Source of the DNA: Paraphysomonas bandaiensis
Taxonomy: Eukaryota > Chrysophyceae
Assembly (NCBI GenBank): GCA_965644295.1
Contig: CBFFRP010000430.1
Span: forward strand, 186,001-250,000
DNA length: 64,000 nucleotides
Reading direction: 5' to 3'
Made by a program: the position numbers and the translations under genes. Under the pieces are notes generated by a model. That model saw only the letters and a program-made list of their open reading frames with translations. It searched no databases and was not told the DNA's origin. Shown piece after piece: positions 9,754 to 20,465 of the stretch (positions are counted from its first letter, which is position 1; every line of letters starts with the position of its first letter).

Positions 9754-10476
9754 TTACTTACCATTACATTTATTATCTTTATCGTGCACAAAGTTATAAT
9801 ACAATTTTATGTTTCGTTGCGTATACAGTGTTCTTCTAACTTTGCGTTTGCTACATAGAAGCTTGTTTAGGTCCTGAGTTGAAGATTATTGATGCCGAAG
9901 AACGATTGTTACAGACTTACCTCAAGTGACATATCCCTGTGCTGATATATCATCCAGCACAATGCAATTGACGCTGCTCTGCCATGCCCTGCCTTGCAAT
10001 GTACGTAAACCTTCTCATTTCGTTTTTTATAGGTCTCTATGAACTTGACAGCCTCTTTCATGTATTCCAGCGATGGCTCAAAGTGATCAACAGAAGGTAA
10101 GCGCAACTGCTTTATTCCCGTACTCTTGTAAGCAGCAATGGGACCAGAATATTCACAGCACATGTTAACCACCCCTCTTACACCAAGATTCCAGAGCGAC
10201 TGTGGGTGTCCTAACAGAGCCATTGGTGCACATCCCAGTACAACCTGTACATCAATTACTATCCCTAATAATATTAGAATACAAACATACCGTTTCATCA
10301 ATCTCAGTCCAATAATTTCCTAGTCTAAGCGCAGCAGTTATTGGAAATGTTGGGTAGAAAAAGAGTTTGGACACAATTTCAGTTATGTCCTTTGAGAGCA
10401 TTTTCTTCTGGAACATAAAGTATACCACAGCACATGCAAATAATATGCACCATAGTATTTCACGAATGGACAGCAT
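9754..10476 (-). CDS. PTPMT1-like dual-specificity phosphatase
   Basis: Exons 10291-10476, 9921-10244 and 9754-9873 give 209 residues. The N-terminus has a hydrophobic span (ILWCILFACAVVYFMF, about 8-24), which could anchor or target the protein. The catalytic loop is HCKAGHGRA, the Cx5R signature; the likely general acid is Asp in LPSVDHFEP. The segment VVLGCAPMALLGH before a GVRGVVNMCCEY strand fits the PTPMT1/plant DSP subgroup rather than MAPK phosphatases. PTPMT1 dephosphorylates phosphatidylglycerol-phosphate in the inner mitochondrial membrane during cardiolipin synthesis; that substrate is an inference here. The C-terminal exon continues with a basic helical segment. It is divergent to the kinase gene, with 372 bp between starts. 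Confidence 0.85.
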
Positions 10477-10848
10477 AGTGATTATATCTTACTCAGTATT
10501 GATAGTCCAGTTTTGTTAATGCAAATGTTAAAGTTTGTGATCATGTATGTATGTAGGTACGTATGCACTGCTGTATGTACTGCTGTATATGACACACACT
10601 CATCGTCAGGTAGGAATCTACAGCATACTGCTGCTGTATACAGCAATAAAGTATTATTTAAAGTAACAAAATGCTGAAAAGTCTATCAAAACATAGTGTT
10701 TTTAACATTTTCCCTGTTTTTTCTGTGTGGTTTTCTGGATATCTAGATTCCTGTTGTCGAAAATTGACACGATGCTCAACAAGAGCCTGTGGTGCATTAA
10801 ACTGATCAAATATTCACTTGCATCCACCATACAGGGACATATTTCATC

Positions 10849-11574
10849 ATGGATGAAAATGTTGTTGATAATGTATACCAGATAGTGAAGCAGCATATTG
10901 AGAAATTCAGTGATCGGCAGGTGTGGGTTGGCATTATTGGACCCCCAGGAGCTGGTAAGGATGCTTGCATACATATATAGATAAAGATATGAACATATTA
11001 TGGTTTTGTCGTGCTGCAATTGATTAAATGAAGTTTTGTAGGGAAAAGTACAATAGCAACGGCTTTACGAGATAGAGTTTCGAATTCCATTGTCGTTCCT
11101 ATGGATGGCTTTCACCTCTATAAATCACAGCTGATGGAGATGGAAGATTCTAGTCTTGCTCTTCGCAAAAGGGGTTCACACTGGACTTTTGATGCTGAAA
11201 AATTTGTTTCAACTCTTATGATTGCAAAGCAAAAAGGCGAAGGTGTCTTCCCGTCATTTGATCATTCAGTAGGAGATCCTGTTGAAGGTAGTATCGTAGT
11301 GACCAGAGAACATGATGTCGTTATTGTTGAGGGACTTTATTTATTACTTCCTAATTCACCCTGGAATGAACTAAAGAACTTGCTTGATGTGACTATCTTT
11401 ATTGATTGCGATATGGACACTCTACGACGACGACTGGTGAGTAGGCATATGAACTGCTTCAACATGTCGGAGGAGCAAGCAGTCTATCGCGCTGAAGATA
11501 ATGACCTTCCCAATGCCATTCAGGTTTTGTCAACGAAAGTGAGCGCAGATTTCATTGTAGATAATAAGTCATAG
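10849..11574 (+). CDS. Uridine kinase/phosphoribulokinase-superfamily kinase
   Basis: Exons 10849-10954 and 11042-11574 give 212 residues. The Walker A loop GPPGAGKST is split by the 87-bp phase-1 intron. Next come VVPMDGFHLYKSQL and RKRGSHWTFDAEKF, the substrate-site motifs seen in the bacterial/fungal PRK/uridine-kinase-like group (for example Yfh7 and the FrcK-type kinases) rather than in true UCK enzymes. A Walker B-like VVIVEGLYLLL and a lid-type RRRLVSRH follow, and the chain ends ENDLP...STKVSADFIV as usual in the family. It probably phosphorylates a nucleoside, sugar or related small molecule, but the substrate cannot be read from sequence. It is full length for the group. Confidence 0.85.
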
Positions 11575-12268
11575 TATTGTGTTTCAGTACTTGCTTGTGA
11601 TGCATGTAGCCATGGGTTATGCTCAGGGTAGTGGTATTCTAGACAAATATTTGGATGATTTACGTGGATTCAGCTTGTAATAAACTCTTTGTATTATATG
11701 TGATTTTAGAATCGGCACAAAATCTTAGTGTTGTCTTTGTTGTGTGTTCTGAATGGACCTACAACCTACTACACTCTACACCTCTACACTCTACACTATG
11801 GCCATTATCGGAATTGGGTACCCAGCGATTGAATAAAGAATAAAGTAAGTATTCGTGGTGTTAAGTAAGCAGCGATAATATTTTTAATTAAAATGTCTTT
11901 GCATTAAAATATTCAACTATCTGGTCATATGTGCTCGGAGCTAGGAACTAGCCAAGACCTTCTAGATATTAGATATCTAGATATCAACATTCAATATATA
12001 GACCACCAAATTCCAATTTTCTGGCTGCTGTGTTATACGTTCCGTGAATATACGTTAATCATGAAATTCTATTTAGCATTGTTTTCTGTCAAGGTCACGT
12101 TGCGTCTGAAAATTGTTTTGACAGCAGTTGTGAATACTACACTCAGGAATGTTGTCAGCTAAAAAAGTAATCAAGTTCAAATAATATAGATTTTATTAGC
12201 AATTCTGTCATCACAATGCTAGTAAAACCTCTGCATGTCCCGATCAAAATATTTGTCAGCAGTTACTC
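11575..12268. other. Intergenic between convergent genes
   Basis: This holds the 3' ends of the kinase (+) and of the ATP synthase-like gene (-). TAATAAA at about 11679 is a possible polyadenylation signal for the kinase. Open frames here are short and have no supporting splice sites. A short CTACACT repeat occurs at about 11765-11795. Confidence 0.5.
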
Positions 12269-13418
12269 TTACGCACCAAGAACGGGGTGAGTCTCATAAA
12301 CATTGCCAGCAGTTTGGATAACGGCAGGTGCTTTCACGATCTCAGCAATATCAGCCTCTAGCTTGGCGGTGATGTTGTGTACTTTGTGGTCCTTGGAAGA
12401 AAGACCGGCGCGATAGTCGGCGATTGCCTTGGCGTAGACCTCTCCGACGACATCCTTACCCCGCTTGCCCTTGGGTCCGGCGGCGAGAGTCGCAATGGCC
12501 TGAGAGAGGGCAGCATCTTTTACCTTACGATCTGTGGAGACCACATTGAAAGCCTCTGACTTAACAGTTTGCATCATGTCCGTGCGGATGGCAGCATTGG
12601 TAGCCTCGTTAAGAGAGGCCAGGGCATCCAGTTTCTTCTGGATTGCGCGGTGCAAGTCGTTCTGGTGTGTAAGGTTTAAGGCGGTCGCCTGGGCCGCGGC
12701 TACCTCATCGATTCCGGTGAACATGTCCTTGAAGACATCCTTTGCATCAACAAATCCCTCAGAGCTGTCAATAGCATCGTTGATCTCGGCAACAGCCTTG
12801 TCGTCGACGTCCTTCCAGAAGTTGGCGATATATTCACCAATCCAGCTTGTCTTCTCCAAGTAAATAGGCAACACTACCATATCGTAGGCGTGCCACATCA
12901 TGCAGAATGCACCAACAAGGTAAAATTTATAGTCAACCACAATGACCTGCATAATTTACATTATAAAATACAAAAAATACAAAACGAAACGCACCTCATG
13001 GGCAATCATAGGGGAGGCAAGAGAAATAGAAACAGGGAGTGCCCATTTCCAATCGTCAAGTCCTAGGTATTGAAGAATACCAACATCTTTGCTATCAACT
13101 TTCGTCTTCTTGGACTCTACTCAGGCAATTAGTGATGCAAATATATAATATTAATATATTACCGATGACATTAACCAATGCCTGGTGCTCCTCGTCGTGC
13201 TGCTCCCTAGCAAGGATTTCCTCCATTTGCGCCCTGAGTCTAGCTTTTCTTTCATGCTCCTGGCGACGAATATACGACACTTCCTCGCCTTGTTCCTTTG
13301 TAGCAAGATCGACCATATGTCTTGACACAACCACACCCATACGAACATTATGCTGCAACCCGCTCCTCATTTGGGGGGCAATGGCAGATACGCCTCTCCT
13401 TAATCCATTCATCATCAT
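12269..13418 (-). CDS. Probable mitochondrial ATP synthase F0 subunit b
   Basis: Exons 13163-13418, 12995-13119 and 12269-12946 give about 352 residues. A Met/Arg-rich start (MMMNGLRRGVSAIAPQMRSG) resembles a mitochondrial presequence. A charged helix follows, then two adjacent membrane segments (about 115-150: WKWALPVSISLASPMIAHE, then VIVVDYKFYLVGAFCMMW), then a long Ala/Lys/Asp-rich helical stalk to the end. This layout, two helices followed by a long soluble helix, fits the eukaryotic F0 b subunit, the peripheral stalk linking F0 to F1. It is longer than the animal protein (about 250). I place the start at ATG 13418, but the frame is open a little further and an upstream ATG exon is possible. 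Another stalk or MICOS-type protein cannot be excluded. Confidence 0.6.
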
Positions 13419-15039
13419 TGAAAATGCACCTCCAGGGACTGCCACTAGTGCTAAATCAATGTATATGTACTATTGCACCAATTATGGTGGACTATTTTTG
13501 CACATTAATTAGCGTCACGTGCAACACACACATAGTCTATCTACAGTAAAAGTACAGTACATACAGTATGATGTAATGTGTTGGTGCAGACAGTGTCTGC
13601 TTACTCATGTCATGTTACTGTAACATCTCGATTCTACATTTCGCACTTTGAACAGACACAGTAAACTAAAAACTGAATATTTTATTGTGAAGAGATTTCT
13701 GAAATCACCATCAGCACAAATGATGCAGGATTGTATTTTCCCATTTTTTTTGTATTTATCCGGGTTTTCTACAAAGGTTGGAATATATATGTCCATTTTA
13801 TGTACAATAAACTGTAGATGTGTTAATTCTCATATCAAGTTTCACTAGTTTAATACACTGATAGTGAACAACAGAGATCATTAATGCTACCTTATCACCT
13901 TTAACGGTTGAGTTCATACAAAAATAACACTTATGACCTTGAGAAATAAAAGATTACGGCTATCACTGCATGAGACTTTATGTTGTTATCAATAGCTTAG
14001 ATATAGAGCAGTATGTATCGTGTATGTTTATTGAAGAGACATGAAGAATACTTCTGGGTACAAGATTTTCTATACTCTATTCGGTTTAAGAAAGTGTAGT
14101 AGTATGAGGAAGCCACGTCTTAATCCCGTGCCATTGATATAATTCTTAGATTTGATGCACAGAAGCTATCCTACACCCCATTATCTTGGCATTCTCCTAT
14201 CCGGTTCCTGCACTACTCACACGGGAAAAATAAAAATGGCCAGGTACAGAATCTGTTGTTATAGGGACAGTTGCTGGACCTGTGGTACTCCAAAAAATGG
14301 AAATTTCTTTAGATCTAATTCTTTTTCCTATGAATTAGAATTCCACTTTGGGTATCGTTTTGCTACGTTACTTCTGAAAGCGATTTTTTTATTAGATTAC
14401 TGTCATTTTACATATATTGGATATAAGATAATGTCCCCTCTTTCATTTCCACCAGGTTAGGGAACAATATATTGCAATATTACCTTAGATAGAGACCCAT
14501 CAATATTATTGGTGGAATTATTAAACCGACCACACAATAATATTGCAGTATGTTAGTACCATTTTTCAGTAATTAAACACTTGCGTAGAATCCGTTTTTA
14601 GTACGAAATTAGTCATTGCGATCTCATGATTACCAAACCGACTACGCTGCCAAGCAGACTATCTATTGTCTATTGCCTAGCCACTAGCTAGCTAGTCATC
14701 GCTTTCCTCATACTCATTCTCCGAGCCATCATCGGTGACGTCATCATCACCACATTCATTCAAAGTTAATTGAAATATGTATGCATAGAAAAATGTTTTA
14801 TTTATGAAAGTGTAAGAATATAGCAGTTTTAAAAGCAGGTCGTAGACATCGTATGAGCGTATTACATAAGATGTTGTAATTCTGCTAGGTTTAGTACAAA
14901 CGAAAGGGTGAACTTAATTAATTTTTTCAAACCTACCAATATCAAGATACAACTTTCAAAACGGCAAGGTATGACCGAAACGAAACAATCACAATACAAT
15001 ACAGACATTGTTTTACACTGCACATCCACTGCATGATAC
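13419..15039. other. 1.6-kb AT-rich gap, no clear gene
   Basis: I found no exon set that joins convincingly. Two coding-like scraps stand out. A plus-strand segment at about 14246-14330 reads SVVIGTVAGPVVLQKMEIS after a possible acceptor. A minus-strand frame near 14695-14770 ends in an acidic tail, DDDVTDDGSENEYEESDD. Either could belong to a decayed gene. Short inverted motifs around ATTGCAATATTA occur near 14470-14550. Confidence 0.4.
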
Positions 15040-16553
15040 TTAAGACTCCCAGTCACAGTTACTATTAGCAATTTCAAGGTAGATAAGTTCAGATAACTCA
15101 GGCTTTCTGAGAAATAACTCCGCAATTTGATACCCATACAACGTAACTGGTCCTCGTAACGTCGAAGGTGGTGCTGATTGCTTTTGTTGTTGGCCAGGTG
15201 AATTACAGTCCTTGACAATCTCGGTAACTTCCTCACGGACCTTTGACCCTGTTTCGTGCATACTAACGACCTTTTGTAACACCTCCTCGCTATTTTCTCT
15301 ACGCTCTTCCGTCGACACATAGTTAGGAAAACCTTCGCTCTGCCAGGCATGCAAAAACATGTCTGAGAACAACCCTGACCCGTGTATATTCAGCGACCCC
15401 GCATGTCCCTGTACCGTACGGGAGGATACGCCGTACCTGTCGTTCACCGCTTTGGCTGTCTTTTCTGAACTATTCACCGACCGCCACATGAAGAGTAGTA
15501 AGGCTTTCACCTTCGCCGCAGGAGTAGCAGAACTGTCTCGATAGGCGACAAGAGCCATCAGAATAATGGATGAGCAGAATGTGTCAAAGTTCATAATTCG
15601 AAGGTCGCGATTTTCCTCGTCTAACGGCACGCTCGTCAAAAATATGTCTCCAACTTGGATAGCGGTCAACAATGCTGTCGATTTCAGCTTGAAGTCGTGT
15701 GTAAACTGCACACATATGAACATAATTATATCTAACGTACGATTTGATCTCATATTCTCACCTTAAAGAACTCTACATATCCAATTGTGTTAGTCATGCG
15801 TTTCATCATTTCCTTAATTTGCGCTGTAGTCATGTCTGCGTGTGCAGTCTTGGATTTTTCAGCAGCCATCTCCTGGCTACGACGGCGGTCCGCCATATCC
15901 GCGTAATGTTTGTATATGTTCAGAATCGCTCGTCCGAAAGTTACTTTCATTACCTCCACAGCCTGACTACAAGTTAGTATAGTGATATATATAGTCAACA
16001 TCTAATGCACCTCTGCATTAGTTACATCGAGGTCCATGTCAGCTGGAATACGCCTTCCCGCCAGAAGTAACACATTCTCAAGTAGAAGTCTCCTCAGGGC
16101 TACTTCGGGAGAACTACACTCTGGGTACACCTACATCAAAGCACGTTACCGTATCGTAGTATAGAGTTTTAAGCTATTGACAAACCTTAGGTGCTAGCAT
16201 ATTAATCAAACTAATGAAATCATAGAATGTTACATATCCCGCAGATCCGTCACTTCCACCAGTACTTCTTTTATTTCGAACCTTTTGAAGTAGTTAGGAT
16301 GATAATATACATCACACACTATCTTACCTCACGAGTCATCATAATTTGAATATCAGCAGCCATTAAATGACGAGAAACGATCTGGCAATCCTTCGCAAAT
16401 CTAAGAAAATGTGCTACCTGTAGTAGAATAAGTTGAATCAAGCATATTCATTAAAGGATTAACCTTTAAATGCTCAGGCTGTGTAGGGTCAGAGTGAAGG
16501 GTGTAATAGGTGAATATATTCCATAGTTCGTGCTCCACTTTAGATATAGGCAT
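15040..16553 (-). CDS. p25-alpha (TPPP)-like domain protein, 420 aa
   Basis: Six exons, 16464-16553, 16328-16417, 16186-16281, 16011-16130, 15762-15962 and 15040-15705, all with phase-0 junctions, give 420 residues. Residues about 30-105 (HFLRFAKDCQIVSRHLMAAD, then IQIMMTREV...GYVTFYDFISLINMLAPKVYPE) match the p25-alpha/TPPP plan: a KDC..I/V segment, L.A.DIxI, and a final xITFxxFxxALxxLAxKxYP. TPPP proteins bind microtubules, and long forms are tied to cilia in protists. After the domain come a charged helical region (YADMADRRRSQEM...) and a 220-residue C-terminal region, likely helical, with no domain I know. The gene is divergent to FKBP. The domain call is by eye; EF-hand-like proteins are the main alternative. 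Confidence 0.65.
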
Positions 16554-17103
16554 GGTAATTATTGCCAAACTATAAGGGAGTTCCTAACAACACCTATAGC
16601 TATAAATGTTTACTATAACAGATATGGTATGAGTAAAGTATGATAGTGCCGTCTGATGATGTTATATATGGACATATACATAGAGGATGTGTGTGATATG
16701 ATACACTACTATACATACTGCTGTCATACTGTACATACAGCAGCAGTACAGTATACGGTATAGCTGTACACATACTGAGCTTCAAAATACATACAGAGTT
16801 AACAGCAATATCATTAGAGTGAGCTATCTGCTGGTGATGAGTGATAATGTTGGATTTCGGTGGAATACAGCTGTAGAATATTCTGTAACTGTCACCTCAT
16901 GTATATGTGTATATAGGACTATACAAACCATTGTGTCTCTCTATATATTCAATTGGAAATTCATTCATGAACCGTTAATTCATACAATTCCACTCGAGTT
17001 CTTTGTCTATTATATATAAATTCAAGAGCAGACTGTCGTTGTTGCCAGTGTTGCCAGATAAGAGTTGTTGTTTTGATTGAGGTAAACATTTAAAAGGGGA
17101 AGT
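16554..17103. promoter_or_regulatory. Divergent promoter region between p25-alpha-like and FKBP genes
   Basis: This 550-bp spacer separates two start codons that face apart. It contains several TACAGCAG/CTGCTGTA palindromic strings at about 16690-16770 and TATATATA runs. A motif-rich block (16700-16770) resembles the CAGTACATAC strings at 19970-20150. No specific site can be named. Confidence 0.4.
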
Positions 17104-17550
17104 ATGGCGTCGGTAAGTTATCACCTATACACCGGTTGCATGTAAATCATTTATGTTCTTCAGCGACGAGATGTTACTGTCGAAATTTTTGCTGCTGGAG
17201 ATGGAATTAATTATCCTCGTCCAGGAAATACTGTAACTGTTCATTATACTGGGTATTTGCCTGATGGCACGCGATTTGATTCCTCAAGAGATAGAAATAA
17301 ACCTTTTAAGTTTAAGCTTGGTGCCGAGCAGGTTATCCCAGGGCTTGACCTAGGTGTAGCACAGCTGAGCATTGGCGAGCGCGCAAAAATGACGATTCCT
17401 CCTTTTCTTGCGTATGGTGAGAGAGGCTTTCCTGGATTGTAAGTTTTCATGTTTCTATCGTTGCGTTTTCAATGCTGATTATGTTTGTGTGTTAGGATTC
17501 CTGGAAATACGGAGCTTATATTCGATCTTGAGCTTATGACATTTAGTTAA
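17104..17550 (+). CDS. FKBP12-type peptidyl-prolyl isomerase
   Basis: Exons 17104-17112 (only ATG GCG TCG), 17164-17438 and 17496-17550 give 112 residues. The product is a single FKBP domain: VTVHYTGYLPDG, FDSSRDRNKPFKFKLG, QVIPGLDLGVAQLSIGERA, and IPPFLAYGERGFPGLIPGN, ending LIFDLELMTF. The active-site residues of FKBP12 (Tyr of HYTG, Asp of FDSS, Phe of FKFKLG, Val-Ile of QVIPG, Tyr of AYGERG) are kept. The Trp usually found in the central helix after QVIPG is replaced (LDLGVAQLS), which may alter rapamycin-pocket packing. It has no signal peptide, so it is a cytosolic prolyl isomerase. Intron 2 falls inside the Leu codon of GFPGL. Confidence 0.95.
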
Positions 17551-18305
17551 CGAATTATGACTTGCTATATAATTTGAAGTTTTGCCATTCAATTTATTCT
17601 GTGTTAGATTCGGACGTTGTTTTTTGTCAGCATTTGGCTGAGGGCACTGAACACTTGTCCAATATTGTGTAGTACCTCATCGTTTCGTACATTAAAATAA
17701 TGAGGGTATTATATGTGACTATGATATTGCTGAATGGCGTGTACAACTCTTGGCAGGTATCATGCTGATATGCTGAGTAATCATCGCTTGTTACGTATGT
17801 GTAGAAGAGTGCGTTGCGTGAATATAGCGGAATAATTTCAATATAGTACGGATGTCATTGGAACGGAAGTATATTACCTATAACTTGTAAAACGCCAAAC
17901 ATATCATAACATCGCTATTACGTTCTCGAAACAAGCCCATCGGCCTCTGTGGGCTCTGTGGTACTATGTTACTGCGTACACCTCCCATTAGCGTCATGTT
18001 ACTAGTAACAGCCTCTGCATGCTTGGCGATTTAGATGTATTAACACTACAATGAAAGGTGAAAGGTGTCACCACTTAACATATACAATAAAGCGTTGTAC
18101 ACCATCTTCGTAGCAATTATATCATATATCATTAGACAACTATTATTTTTTCGACTGAAAGTTGGCACACCGCAGCCGAAAACAAAGGCTAATGAAATAA
18201 TAATAAAGCTCTCTTGTACAGTATATCCGCACCCTTTACCAGGGGCAAACTGTGTTCGCCCAACTTGGCACAAGGAGGTACATGAAATGGTAACCTATCC
18301 ACAGC
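17551..18305. other. Intergenic between convergent FKBP and eIF4E genes
   Basis: This holds the 3' ends of both genes. Frames on either strand (for example 18046-18346) lack splice or homology support. I see no RNA gene or repeat. Confidence 0.5.
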
Positions 18306-19778
18306 TTAGCTCTGCCTTGAAGAGTCTCCTTCAGATGCTGCATTAGCGGCCTTGGTTCCTCTTCTCCACATGTTATCATCGGCCGCAGACGTGCCAGTCG
18401 ATGATGAGCCACCGCCACTCCCTCCTCGCCTTCGGGGTCCTACATCATCTGCTGTGCAGTAGCACCAACGTCACATCATTAATCATGTAAGTAATTGACC
18501 CATACCAGAAGAGTCTTGGAATCGGTCAAACCGCCTTCGTGGGGACGTTTCCCCAGCTTCTGTGTGTCCGCCATGCCCTGCAGGTTTGTAGGGTTGTCGC
18601 CCGTGCTCTCCCTGTGTAGCCGATTGTTGGCCCTCGTCCACGTGCTTCCCTCTGTACCACCCACCTCCGGACTTATCACCAGCGGAGGATGATTTGCCCC
18701 ACGCTGAACCTGACGTGCCACTGTTAAATCTGTTACCACCCTCCCTTGGCGCACCAGAGCGAGGGGCGCCGTCTCTGTCGCCAGATGTATATCTAGCAGA
18801 CTTCCAAGCATTGTTGGAGGACCGATCTTGCCCACCGTGAGAGCGAGGGCCCCGCCCGAACTCTTTTTCTCCATCCCTATTACGAGTATTTCCTTCACGG
18901 TCGTCACCATGATGATGGCCATGGTAGTGTCGACGATCGCCTCCCTCACCGCTCCAGTCGCCCTTTGGACGCGACGTAGCAGAGGACCGCCAGACATCTG
19001 TATTCCTAAACGATGACTTGTCAACAATTGAATCTTGATGCTTCTTGTACTCAATCGGAATAAAAGCTGGAAGCTTTAATATGCGCCGAAGCTGATCCCT
19101 ACAAATAGTTATTCCGTCAAAGTAAATATATACTCTGCATTATCGATAAAGACCTGATTTTATTTTTCGCTTCTGTGTTTTCAGCATTCTTGTTCCAGAC
19201 ACTAATGATGTCTTCATTATGCCGGATACTCACCTAGCATAAAAAGAGGTAAAACAAATAGCAATAAATCTATGGATGCTTACCACTGCACCGCATATTT
19301 CGTGACCAACATCAAACTGCTCGCCGATGATGGCCAGAATTAACTCTTCCCAATACCTGCATACACTTTAGACAAAACGACGTATTCATTAAAGTAACTG
19401 TACCTTGAAGCTAGCCCTTTCTTCAAACGCACCATCCACTTTCCACCACGTTCATTCTGTGCATCCTCCCATGTTGGAGTTATACCGTTTTTGAATAACT
19501 GGTAGTCTGTTGTTGTTTTGAAATCATTGGGCCGAATGAGGTGATTGTATATTCTCCAAAAATGCTCTACTGTTTGAAAGCTGCACACTTGTTTCATACC
19601 ATCTTGGTAGTTATTCTATACATATATACTTTAGTTAGTATTATCGTATTGATTAGAGTACAACTCTTACCAGTGATTTGCCTCCTCTCCGATGGCACCA
19701 GAAGCAATACCTATTCTGTATTTGAGTCTGAGTTTTGGGATCCTCTGGTAGATCATACAAACTCTCGTCTTCTGTCAT
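18306..19778 (-). CDS. Class II eIF4E (4EHP-like) with long RGG-rich tail
   Basis: Exons 19671-19778, 19404-19615, 19284-19356, 19154-19233, 18506-19098 and 18306-18439 give 399 residues. The first 190 or so form an eIF4E domain: YCFWCHRR, TVEHFWRIYNHLIRP, TPTWEDAQNERGGKW, LASRYWEELILAIIGEQF and EDIISVWNKNA. Trp residues of TWED and VWNK match two of the cap-binding positions of human eIF4E2 (4EHP). FWCHRR in place of the class I Trp context puts it in class II. A hydrophilic tail of about 200 residues follows, rich in Gly, Arg, Ser, His and Asp (DRRHYHGHHHGDD, RRRGGSGGGSSS), typical of disordered RNA-binding RGG regions. 4EHP proteins bind the mRNA cap without eIF4G and repress translation; the tail may add RNA or partner binding. 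Divergent to HUWE1. Confidence 0.9.
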
Positions 19779-19969
19779 TATTTGTAATTATAAATTAATT
19801 ATCTCGTAAATAATAATATGAAATTATTAAACTTAACAGTGCGAGTTGTTATATATGTATGTCTACCTATACAGTGATAGTATCACTCACACAGCTGATG
19901 CTCACACACATCACCACTACTCACCACATCAACCACATCTATACGTACTGTATATTGATATCATATCCA

Positions 19970-20150
19970 CAGCAGTACATACGTACATACAGTCGTACAT
20001 ACAGAGCAGTACATACAGAGCAGTACATACAGAGCAGTACATACAGAGCAGTACATACAGAGCAGTACATACACTCGTAGTACATAATACAGAGCAGTAC
20101 ATACAGCAGAGCAGTACATAAAGAGCAGTACATACAGCCGTACGTACACA
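19970..20150. repeat. 14-bp tandem repeat (GAGCAGTACATACA)
   Basis: Seven or eight near-perfect copies of GAGCAGTACATACA with a few length variants lie in the 690-bp spacer between the eIF4E and HUWE1 starts (19779-20465). Open frames through it on both strands are repeat artefacts. The same CAGTACATAC word appears near other promoters in this window. Confidence 0.9.
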
Positions 20151-20465
20151 AACTACGCCGTATTGTATTCCATACATCATGGGAGGTGGAATACGTCTAT
20201 ATGTTCTTCTTGTCTCATCAATATGTATGGCGCAGATGAGGGTTGTAGTATACCAAATACATAGTGATACATCCACATCTCCATAGTATAGAGAGGTGCC
20301 AACGAGGGATTCCATACATTACACTGGACGAATATATGGTGAATGAATCTCGATTCAATCACTTAATTAATCCAGGATTGTAAATTATTCAATGATTAAT
20401 GGATAAATATTCCTGTTATTGTCGATATTAAACAACTGTAACAGCCTTTATATATATCAATAGAC

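Noticed and set aside
11575-11681. An extra kinase exon (YLLVMHVAMGYAQGSGILDK)
   Set aside because: The unspliced end STKVSADFIV matches the usual end of the kinase family, so the downstream frame is most likely 3' untranslated sequence.
19846-20362. Several overlapping frames of about 60-130 codons on both strands
   Set aside because: They are repeats of TVHTYIQ or MYCSVCTALY type, generated by the 14-bp tandem array, and have no splice or family support.
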